Positions 57,402 to 64,000 of a DNA stretch of 64,000 nucleotides are shown here, piece by piece. Within the stretch, counting starts at the first letter, position 1, and every line of letters starts with the position of its first letter. Origin of the DNA: Nostoc sp. T09 (lineage in GTDB: Bacteria > Cyanobacteriota > Cyanobacteriia > Cyanobacteriales > Nostocaceae); assembly GCF_002154695.1 (NCBI RefSeq), contig NZ_MTAV01000121.1, forward strand, positions 49,557-113,556, given 5' to 3'. Position numbers and translations under genes: made by a program. The notes below the pieces were generated by a model. The model did not search any database. It saw nothing but the letters and a program-made list of their open reading frames with translations, and had not been told where the DNA came from.

Positions 57402-58283
57402 ATGGAACTACGACATCTGCGCTACTTTATTGCTGTAGCTGAGGAACTACATTTCAGTAAAGCCGCAGAAAGACTGCATATAGCTCAACCGCCTCTTAGC
57501 CAACAAATTCAGCAACTAGAAGCAGAACTAGGAGTACAGCTTTTTCATCGCAAAACTAAGCGACAAGTACAGCTAACAGAGGCTGGTAAAGTCTTTTTAA
57601 AAGAGGCTTATCAACTACTGTTACAACTAGAAACAGCAATAGCACTGACTCAAAGGACTGGAAGAGGTGAAACAGGTCAATTGAGAATAGGATTTACTAG
57701 TTTGGTAATTTACGACCTATTACCCTTGATTTTGCGACAATTTCGCGAGCAATTTCTAGAAGTAGAACTAGTCCTACTGGAGTTAACTACAAGTCAACAA
57801 GAGCAAGCACTGAGAGATTCCCTGATTCATGTGGGTTTTGCTCATCCGCCTTTGGAAGATGACACAATATCTTACCAGTGTATTCACAGAGAAACCTTAG
57901 TTGTGGCTTTGTCTTCAACTCATTCATTGGCTCAAAAAGAACACATCTCGGTGCGATCGCTCCTAAATGAACCTTTGATCATGTTTCCTCGGTATTTAGC
58001 ACCAGGACTTTACGATCGCATCATGAGTCTTTTTCAGCAGGAAAATTTCAAACCTAACATTACTCAAGAGGCGATTCAAATGCAAACAATTATTGGACTA
58101 GTATCGGCTGGAATGGGTGTGGCGATAACACCATCTTCTCTACAGAATCTTCAAAGGTCTGGTGTAGTTTATCGTCCTCTACTAACAGAAGTACCTGTAA
58201 TAGAAACTGCTGTAATTTGGCAGCCAAGGAGTTTAACGCCTATTGTCGAGAATTTTTTACAATTAACTCAAAAGTTTATCTAA
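57402..58283 (+). CDS. LysR-family transcription regulator
   Basis: The start at 57402 (MELRHLRYFIAVAEELHF) is the family norm; upstream in-frame ATG codons add an unrelated tail. The 293-residue protein has the N-terminal helix-turn-helix (about residues 1-65: SKAAERLHIAQPPLSQQIQQL) and the substrate-binding domain. LysR genes next to ilv genes often regulate branched-chain amino acid synthesis, but here that is only inferred from the divergent arrangement with ilvD. Confidence 0.87.
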   Translation: MELRHLRYFIAVAEELHFSKAAERLHIAQPPLSQQIQQLEAELGVQLFHRKTKRQVQLTEAGKVFLKEAYQLLLQLETAIALTQRTGRGETGQLRIGFTSLVIYDLLPLILRQFREQFLEVELVLLELTTSQQEQALRDSLIHVGFAHPPLEDDTISYQCIHRETLVVALSSTHSLAQKEHISVRSLLNEPLIMFPRYLAPGLYDRIMSLFQQENFKPNITQEAIQMQTIIGLVSAGMGVAITPSSLQNLQRSGVVYRPLLTEVPVIETAVIWQPRSLTPIVENFLQLTQKFI

Positions 58284-58454
58284 TCCTTAATAAAATGCTT
58301 ATAATTAGCACAATTAAATTATTGAAATTATTGCAATAAGTAAATAAAGCGCTTGGGCAAGTAGTTGATATTGATTTGAGTGAATACTATATTAATGATA
58401 TAGGCAAAATTTTAGAAATTTTATCTAGTATTCTGACAGAAGAAGTATTGTAAT

Positions 58455-59087
58455 ATGCTTGTAAAGTCAACGCCTGCCGAACAAAGAACAGTGCTATACA
58501 ACATTAGCTGGGAAACTTTTGAAGCCTTATTGAGAGATACAGGTGAGGACAGAGGTTCTAGATTTGCTTATGACTGCGGCACTTTAGAAATTATGACCCC
58601 ACTGTTTGAACATGAAAATCCCAAAATTCAATTTGACCGCTTAATTTTAGTTATAGTAGAAGAATTAGGAATAGAAATTAAAAGTGCCGGTTCTACAACA
58701 TTGAAAAGTCGATTAGCAAATCGAGGTATAGAACCAGACAATTGCTACTATATACAAAATGAATCGAGAGTGAGAGGAAGGGAGACATTAAATTTAGAAA
58801 CCGACCCACCACCTGACTTAGCAATTGAAATTGATATTACCAGTAGTTCAATCAACAAATTCAGGATTTATTCAGCCTTAGGTATACCTGAACTTTGGAG
58901 ATATGACGGGCAGAATTTAAAATTTTATCAGTTGTTAGATGGACAATATATCGAGTGTGAATTTAGTATTGCTTTCCCCCTAGTATCTGTGAACGATATC
59001 AGCAGATTCATTCAGCAAAGCAAAACTATGGGCGAAATTGCTTTGTTAAAATCCTTTCGCACTTGGATTAAGAAAAGTATTGCATAA
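58455..59087 (+). CDS. Uma2-family (DUF820) nuclease-like protein
   Basis: The 210-residue protein is a Uma2/DUF820 protein with the PD-(D/E)XK fold: the region around TRGEDRGSRFAYDCGTLEIM, the Asp in PPPDLAIEIDITSSS and the Lys in INKFRIYSALGIPELWRYDG. Cyanobacterial genomes carry many copies. Endonuclease activity is expected from the fold; a biological role is not known. It stands alone. Confidence 0.85.
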   Translation: MLVKSTPAEQRTVLYNISWETFEALLRDTGEDRGSRFAYDCGTLEIMTPLFEHENPKIQFDRLILVIVEELGIEIKSAGSTTLKSRLANRGIEPDNCYYIQNESRVRGRETLNLETDPPPDLAIEIDITSSSINKFRIYSALGIPELWRYDGQNLKFYQLLDGQYIECEFSIAFPLVSVNDISRFIQQSKTMGEIALLKSFRTWIKKSIA

Positions 59088-59171
59088 ACTGAATATTCAT
59101 AACATTTCTTATTTTCATAGTTGTAAATTATTTTTATTTATAGACTTTAGGAAAGTTTTATTAATAATTAA

Positions 59172-59480
59172 TTATTCAGTATCGCAACTTTGGGATATTG
59201 ATTTAAGCGCAGATGGCTCTGTAGCAAATTCCCTGATAACATCCCATTTTTCAAGTAACTTCTCAAGTATTATATAACGGCACTTCTTATCGAGCTTAAG
59301 ATTTTTAAAAGTAGGTCTTTTTAGTTCTTTCTTGACTTTATTAGTACGTGATTCTGGAACAACTATATAAAGTGGAAAATTCAAGTTTGGACAAAGCGTT
59401 ACTAAATCTGCCATTCTTAGCAAACCTGAGTAAATAATAACCAGGTTATTATTTAAAAAAATAAGTTTATTTGCCCACAA
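59172..59480 (-). pseudogene. Truncated nuclease-like C-terminal fragment
   Basis: The 102-residue ORF contains the conserved-looking segment YSGLLRMADLVTLCPNLN, then PLYIVVPESRTNKVKKELKR and PTFKNLKL, which resembles the C-terminal region of restriction-endonuclease-type proteins as I recall them. The N-terminal part that should carry the active site is absent: only about 20 unrelated-looking residues precede YSGLLRMADL, and the ORF has no good start. Whether any product is made is unclear. Confidence 0.5.
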
Positions 59481-59604
59481 ATACAGTACAAAGCTCTCAC
59501 AGGTTCATCAATTTATGCTGATAAGCTTAGTTATAGGCAATTCACTATTGAAGTAAAAGAACAACTCTTGGCTGCTCGCTCTAAAAAATTGTCAATCTTT
59601 AAAA

Positions 59605-59689
59605 CGGAGAGGGGGGGATTCGAACCCCCGTTGGGTTTCCCCAAAACGCATTTCGAGTGCGTCACCATCAACCACTCGGACACCTCTCC
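59605..59689 (-). tRNA. tRNA-Ser (anticodon CGA)
   Basis: The 85-nt reverse-strand sequence folds as a tRNA with the acceptor stem GGAGAGG/CCTCTCC, discriminator G, the anticodon loop CTCGAAA (CGA), a long variable arm typical of serine, and a T arm GGGGGTTCGAATCCCCC. CCA is not encoded. Confidence 0.95.
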
Positions 59690-59832
59690 AGCTATTGATT
59701 CACAGATTCAAGTATCTGTTCTCTATCTAAAACCTGTGAATTGCAGAAATGCCATCGCATCTCCTATGCAATCATAACATCACATATAGATAAAACGATC
59801 GCCTCAAAGCAACCTGCAAAGAGCAATAGCAT

Positions 59833-62193
59833 TTATAGAACAGAAGACTTGCTTTCTGTTGCTTGGATAAACGCTTCAAAATCACTACCAGGTAGCCATT
59901 GGATAGCGCCATCTCGTCCTGTAAAGAAAAGTTTGGTTTGGCTTTGGCTAAGTTCAGACAACACTTTTGGCTCAAGGTCGGCAGAAGATGCGATCGCAAC
60001 TTGTGGTTGTAGGGCTAAAACTAAATCTTTCAAAGATTGCGGTACACACCATAGCACTTGTGGGCGAGCTAAACCCCCAGACTTGACTAGCTGTGCTATC
60101 TCTTTAGACTTAAGATTACCGATTAGTAACCAATTTTGTCCTTGAATTTGTAGTTGTAAAACTGGTAACTGGTCATTAATTAATTGGGCTACGACTGGGC
60201 CAGCAGTCATTGCTTGACCAAGTGCCAAAGGTTGGTACACACCTTGACGTTTTTGGATTTCTTGTTGAATTACCTGAGTTTCAATGACGTTTTCTGGCTT
60301 GGGGGGATAGCTATAAAAATTTTTAATCGGTAAACGTTGCAATACTTCCAACCAACCACTACTTTCATGATCTTGAAAATCAGTTGCGATCGCCCAATCG
60401 ATTTGATTGACACCTTGCTGTTGTAAAAACGGTAGGATTGTAAAGCGTCCTGTACTTTCGTCGCCACTATTAATCAGGGTGACTGTTCCTCGATCTTGAA
60501 TTACCACAACCGGTTCTGCACCTGCTGCAAGTACAGTGATTCTAAACAAGGTGTTGGCAGAATGCCAAACCGGGATAAGTACTAAACCTATAGCAATACA
60601 ACTAGCGAACCACCAGCGTTGTCGCCACCAACGCACCAATACCACCAATAAAATTATTGTATAAATAGCGAGCATCTGCCAAGGAGATATACTGCCAACA
60701 GCAATTGAGTTTCCTGGTAAGTTGCTAAAAAATTTCACTAATTTGATGAGCCAATCGCTGGGGTAATGCAACACTCCAGCCAAAACACTTCCTGCTTCTG
60801 GCCAAATCAATGCTGCTAAGGCACTGACAATTCCACCTATACTCAGAATAGAAATGAATGGGGTGCTAATAATATTGAGTAGCAGACTGTAAGACGGCAC
60901 AACCCCAAAAACGAAAAGTTGCAAAGGTAAAGTCCAAATCGTAGCAGCTAAAGGAACAGCAATCAAAGAAGCGATCGCAGGTGGTAACCAACCCAAGCGT
61001 TGAATTATGGGTGGTACTGTCACAATTAATCCCAGTGTCGCCAAAAAGCTCAGTTGAAAACCTAAGTCCCAAATCCATAAAGGATTAAATAGCAATAATA
61101 AGGTAGCCGCCAGTAGCAGTGAACCCAATTGTTTTACCTTTCTTTTTAAAGCTAGTCCCACTAATGCAGCAAAACCCATAATTACGGCTCTCAGCACCGC
61201 AGGCTGAAAACCAGTTAAACTCAGGAAAATAATTAAACCCAAAAAACCCAGAGTAAATTGAGTTGCCTTTTTTGCTCGCCTCGTTAACTGTAAGATCACA
61301 CCCAGAATCAACGAAGTCTGAAACCCCGAAGCAGCCAAAGCATGAGCTAATCCTGCTTGGATAAAAAGATCGCGAATATCATAAGGTAAATCAACAGCTT
61401 TGCTGCCTAAAACCATTGCACTCACAAGTGGGCCTTCTGGGATACCCAACCACCGAACTTGCGATCGCACAATTCGCTCTCTAACTTGCCACCATCCCCA
61501 TTTACGTTGTTCCTCATCTAAAATATTTATCTGTCTACCCGTTAAACCAGCAAATGTTGCCTCTTGTTTCAGAAACTTCTGAAAATCAAAAGCACCAGGG
61601 TTTGATGCTGCTTTTGGTTTGTACAAAACTCCCGTCACAGCAATTTCTTGACCTGGATATAAACCAGTAACCTGAAGTATGGGTACTGTCACATACAACT
61701 TACCCGTTACTCCTTTACTGACACCTGCTGGCCCATCATTTTTTTTGACTTCATCTAGCTGAGTTGCTTCTAACCAAAATTGCCCTCTCTGACTGCGAGT
61801 CAAGCGCGGCGTACTCGCTACTTCACCACGGACAATTACAAGCTGTTCTTGATTACTACTATTTCCTGGTGGGACAAATTTACTAATGTCTTTTGCTCCA
61901 GGTTCTGGCACTCGCCATTGAAAATATAGGGTAGCCAGCAAGCCTACCAAACCAGCAGCTAGCCAGACTCGGGGATGGGGAGTATTTTGCCAAAAGCTAG
62001 ATGTGGGCTTAGCCTTCGTTCCAGCATGTTCTGCTTTTTGAGCAAGTTGCCGTGACTTGAGAGAAGCTAATCGCAACAGCACTGCTGCCAATATCCCTAA
62101 AACCAAAATCCACACACCACCCCAAGGCACTGCTGTAAACAGCAACCCTAGAATATAGCCAATACAGATAATTACACCACCAGCCTGAATCAT
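59833..62193 (-). CDS. comEC: ComEC/Rec2-type DNA-uptake channel
   Basis: ComEC forms the inner-membrane channel for transformation DNA. The 786-residue protein has an N-terminal OB-like region (about residues 100-230), the membrane-spanning competence domain (about 240-520; ALAASGFQTSLILGVILQ, a typical ComEC block) and a C-terminal metallo-beta-lactamase-like domain (about 560-770). That last domain appears degenerate: the HXHXDH motif is replaced by a TDFQDHESSG-type segment. In other bacteria this domain is thought to degrade the non-transported strand. Transformability is not proven. The gene stands alone after the terminator of DUF4079. Confidence 0.87.
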   Translation of the reverse strand: MIQAGGVIICIGYILGLLFTAVPWGGVWILVLGILAAVLLRLASLKSRQLAQKAEHAGTKAKPTSSFWQNTPHPRVWLAAGLVGLLATLYFQWRVPEPGAKDISKFVPPGNSSNQEQLVIVRGEVASTPRLTRSQRGQFWLEATQLDEVKKNDGPAGVSKGVTGKLYVTVPILQVTGLYPGQEIAVTGVLYKPKAASNPGAFDFQKFLKQEATFAGLTGRQINILDEEQRKWGWWQVRERIVRSQVRWLGIPEGPLVSAMVLGSKAVDLPYDIRDLFIQAGLAHALAASGFQTSLILGVILQLTRRAKKATQFTLGFLGLIIFLSLTGFQPAVLRAVIMGFAALVGLALKRKVKQLGSLLLAATLLLLFNPLWIWDLGFQLSFLATLGLIVTVPPIIQRLGWLPPAIASLIAVPLAATIWTLPLQLFVFGVVPSYSLLLNIISTPFISILSIGGIVSALAALIWPEAGSVLAGVLHYPSDWLIKLVKFFSNLPGNSIAVGSISPWQMLAIYTIILLVVLVRWWRQRWWFASCIAIGLVLIPVWHSANTLFRITVLAAGAEPVVVIQDRGTVTLINSGDESTGRFTILPFLQQQGVNQIDWAIATDFQDHESSGWLEVLQRLPIKNFYSYPPKPENVIETQVIQQEIQKRQGVYQPLALGQAMTAGPVVAQLINDQLPVLQLQIQGQNWLLIGNLKSKEIAQLVKSGGLARPQVLWCVPQSLKDLVLALQPQVAIASSADLEPKVLSELSQSQTKLFFTGRDGAIQWLPGSDFEAFIQATESKSSVL

Positions 62194-62225
62194 AAGACTT
62201 CTGATAAAAGTATTTGCTGACTATA

Positions 62226-62250
62226 AAATAAAACCCGCACATGCGGGCTT
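62226..62250 (-). terminator. Terminator after the DUF4079 gene
   Basis: Stem CCCGCA/TGCGGG with a 2-nt spacer, followed on the reverse strand by a T-rich tail (TTTTATTTTAT). It is within a REP-like unit related to the 14.4-kb repeats, and lies about 70 bp past the DUF4079 stop. Confidence 0.6.
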
Positions 62251-62296
62251 TGTTTGTAGAGCCAGTGACTTCCAGTCTCAGGGGCACAGGCTTGTA
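62226..62296. repeat. Diverged REP-like unit related to the 14.4-kb repeat
   Basis: Read on the reverse complement of the 14.4-kb unit, this segment shares GGGCTTTGTTTGTAGAG-like sequence, followed by GACTTCCAGTCTCAGGGGC, with gaps in the hairpin arms. The two are therefore likely members of one dispersed family in opposite orientations. Confidence 0.6.
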
Positions 62297-62317
62297 AAAC
62301 TTTTTGGAATAACTGTA

Positions 62318-62797
62318 TCAAAAAGATGTGCCCAACTTAAACCCCAGTAAAGCGTGGAGAAACAAAATAGAAAGTGCTGTACTGCCTAAATAAGCATGAA
62401 TAGTACGTAATATCGCTTTATTCCCTAAAAATCCACTTAGAGAGATTGCAGCGTTGATCAGTAGCAGTAATAACACAATAGAACCTGTAAAAAAATGGGG
62501 ACTTTCTAGAATTGGTTGATGCTGCATTACCAAAGACAACACCCCACCTGTATAACCCGCCGCCAGAAAGAAAAAAAGCCAGGGTGCTAGTTTACGATGC
62601 TCACTACGACTTTTAATTGCTCCATCTTGATCTTCAACAAGTCTTCCCCGCCAACCAGCTAGCCCCACAAAACTACCCATCACAAATACAACAATCGCCA
62701 TCATTAATGGATGTCCCCAATGGATAATGGGTTCCGGGAGTCTTAGAGAACGAAACCAAGCAGCGATTGGTTCTAGTAACTCGCTCCAATTCAACAT
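62318..62797 (-). CDS. DUF4079 membrane protein
   Basis: The 159-residue protein has four hydrophobic helices (about residues 25-45, 70-95, 105-125, 135-155), histidines within or at the edges of helices (IIHWGHPLMMAIVVF, AYLGSTALSILFLHALLGF), and matches DUF4079, a family in cyanobacteria and plants. Function is unknown; a heme- or quinone-linked role is possible but not supported. It follows glyQ by 114 bp, with a hairpin between them. Confidence 0.72.
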   Translation of the reverse strand: MLNWSELLEPIAAWFRSLRLPEPIIHWGHPLMMAIVVFVMGSFVGLAGWRGRLVEDQDGAIKSRSEHRKLAPWLFFFLAAGYTGGVLSLVMQHQPILESPHFFTGSIVLLLLLINAAISLSGFLGNKAILRTIHAYLGSTALSILFLHALLGFKLGTSF

Positions 62798-62838
62798 TTC
62801 TCACACACCATAACTATTTGGTCTAAGAGATAATACCA

Positions 62839-62861
62839 AACCTCCCTTTTTGAGGGAGGTT
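62839..62861. terminator. Hairpin between glyQ and DUF4079
   Basis: Perfect 9-bp arms AACCTCCCT and AGGGAGGTT around a 5-nt loop, about 50 bp after the glyQ stop. The T tract on the reverse strand is weak, so it may attenuate rather than end transcription. Confidence 0.55.
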
Positions 62862-62911
62862 ATCAAGGATCTAGCCAAGTGGTAATTATCCTCAGTGTCA
62901 GTCTCTAGTGT

Positions 62912-63790
62912 TTAACTTACGGCATTTTTGAGCAATGGAAAACCCAACTTCTCTCTTTGCTCAACATATAAAGTAGCAACCTTCCGTGCCAAATGCCGAA
63001 TCCTGGCAATGTAGCGAGTCCGCTCAGTGACTGAAATTACGCCCCTTGCATCCAGCAAATTAAAAGTATGCGAACACTTAATTACATAGTCTAAGCCTGG
63101 TAACACTAATCCTCGCTCTGTCAATTGAGTAGCTTCCTGCTCATATAAATTAAACAGTGTTAGCAGCATCTCCGGATTCGACGCTTCAAAGTTGTAAGTA
63201 CACTGTTCAATTTCTGATTGGAGGAACACATCACCATAAGTAATATTGTCCGTCCAGTGGATCTTAGTGATTGCTTCCACCTGCTGGAGATACATTGCCA
63301 ATCGCTCAAGTCCATAGGTAATCTCAATCGATACAGGACGGCAGTCAATTCCTCCACACTGTTGGAAGTAGGTAAATTGAGTAATTTCCATTCCGTCTAA
63401 CCACACTTCCCAACCAGTACCCCAAGCTCCTACTGTTGCATCTTCCCAGTTGTCTTCTACAAACCGAATATCATGGTCTTCCGGACGGATACCTAACGCC
63501 CTCAAGGAATCGAGATAAATTTCTTGGATATTATCTGGCGAAGGTTTAATCAGAACTTGGTACTGATAATAGTATTGGAAGCGATTGGGGTTTTCACCAT
63601 AGCGACCATCTGTAGGACGACGACATGGTTCAACATACGCAACAGCCCAAGGTTCAGGTCCCAATGCTCTTAAAAAAGTATGCGGATTCTTAGTGCCTGC
63701 TCCTTTCTCAATGTCGTAGGGTTGGGCAATCAAGCAACCGCGAGCACTCCAGAATTCATGCAATGAAGCTATTATCGACTGAAAATTCAC
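62912..63790 (-). CDS. glyQ: Glycyl-tRNA synthetase alpha subunit
   Basis: GlyQ is the catalytic subunit of the alpha2beta2 bacterial glycyl-tRNA synthetase. The 292-residue protein has [48 protein letters not shown], the class II motif 3 with [10 protein letters not shown] and the conserved C-terminal [18 protein letters not shown]. Length is normal. The beta subunit (glyS) is not in this window, as is usual in cyanobacteria. It is divergent from the rRNA leader at the right edge. Confidence 0.96.
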   Translation of the reverse strand: MNFQSIIASLHEFWSARGCLIAQPYDIEKGAGTKNPHTFLRALGPEPWAVAYVEPCRRPTDGRYGENPNRFQYYYQYQVLIKPSPDNIQEIYLDSLRALGIRPEDHDIRFVEDNWEDATVGAWGTGWEVWLDGMEITQFTYFQQCGGIDCRPVSIEITYGLERLAMYLQQVEAITKIHWTDNITYGDVFLQSEIEQCTYNFEASNPEMLLTLFNLYEQEATQLTERGLVLPGLDYVIKCSHTFNLLDARGVISVTERTRYIARIRHLARKVATLYVEQREKLGFPLLKNAVS

Positions 63791-63902
63791 GCTCTACCTT
63801 TCCTTCTTCACCACAGTGCATCAACCATTGTTACCTAAACCTAGCACTGTGAGGAGTTTTGGGACGCCAAAATAAGTCCGAAAAAAATTTTTCCGAAAAG
63901 AG

Positions 63903-63931
63903 TTGACAAACCTAAGTAGGCTCGATATATT
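63903..63931 (+). promoter_or_regulatory. Strong sigma70 promoter of the putative rRNA operon
   Basis: TTGACA (63903-63908) and TATATT (63926-63931) are 17 bp apart, a consensus-quality promoter. The following leader is GC-rich and carries a boxA motif. Confidence 0.7.
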
Positions 63932-63981
63932 AGATAAGTGCCTGAGAGCGAAGCGAGAAAAAGCGACGCGGTCAGGAGACC

Positions 63982-63994
63982 GAACCTTGAAAAT
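63982..63994 (+). promoter_or_regulatory. boxA antitermination motif (rRNA leader)
   Basis: GAACCTTGAAAAT equals the cyanobacterial boxA sequence known from the 16S-23S spacer and rRNA leaders, where it recruits the NusB-NusE antitermination complex. It lies about 55 nt after the predicted start, right at the edge of the window, so a 16S rRNA gene probably follows immediately. Confidence 0.65.
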
Positions 63995-64000
63995 ATTATA

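Noticed and set aside
58341..58452. 36-codon open stretch just before the Uma2 gene
   Set aside because: No start codon, no recognised family and too short to claim a gene fragment.

Overview
The window is chromosomal DNA from a cyanobacterium, most likely a filamentous, heterocyst-forming (Nostocales-type) one. The evidence is direct. Genes restricted to or typical of oxygenic phototrophs are present: psb27, vipp1, a Ycf66 protein, DUF2499/DUF3593 proteins, an SLH-OprB porin, a CcbP-like calcium protein and phylloquinone menB/menD. The octamer GCGATCGC (HIP1) is scattered through most genes. Heptamer short tandem repeats (variants of AGTCAAA, GGTAATG, TCAGGAG) sit between genes. Genus and species cannot be named from the sequence alone.

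Layout. 0-11 kb: 5' end of psb27, cofH, a GT2-GtrA glycosyltransferase, a porin, a Crp-type regulator, and the phosphate-signalling operon sphR-sphS-phoU. 11-15 kb: two tandem coiled-coil paralogues behind a promoter overlapped by a LexA-type dyad, two convergent very small ORFs, and a 148-bp tandem repeat. 15-24 kb: housekeeping genes (hisA, DUF3593/DUF2499, csaB, a His-rich CobW-type GTPase, cysS), a VapBC-like pair and tldD/pmbA. 24.4-25.6 kb: a CRISPR array of 16 repeats and 15 spacers with no cas genes in the window. 25.6-36 kb: Ycf66, a DivIVA-like protein, coaD, lgt, cobM, a MIF-like protein, rlmN, a decayed DUF6888/DUF6887 pair carrying a MITE, and uvrC. 36-45 kb: a receiver protein, an aminotransferase, a thioredoxin, vipp1 and pspA, a SPOR-like membrane protein and a DUF721/DciA protein. 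45-53 kb: menB, a DUF2887 protein, menD, folB, a receiver-PAS-GGDEF protein, an acetyltransferase and a CcbP-like protein. 53-64 kb: a P450 with a membrane protein, an RTX fragment, ilvD and a divergent LysR, a Uma2 nuclease, a nuclease-like fragment, tRNA-Ser, comEC, DUF4079 and glyQ. The window ends inside what looks like the leader of an rRNA operon.

Most genes stand alone or in pairs, as is usual for these genomes. Clear functional groupings are sphR/sphS/phoU (phosphate sensing), tldD/pmbA (peptide processing), vipp1/pspA (membrane maintenance), menB and menD (phylloquinone, separated by one inserted gene), and the coiled-coil pair.

The points most worth a second look are: (1) a boxA-like motif just before the CRISPR array that nearly matches the boxA in the putative rRNA leader at the window end; (2) the coiled-coil tandem pair with a LexA-type operator on its promoter; (3) two MITE insertions whose target duplications can be read directly, one of which supplies the csaB stop codon; and (4) several gene fragments (histidine kinase, RTX, DUF6888/6887, nuclease) left in intergenic DNA.
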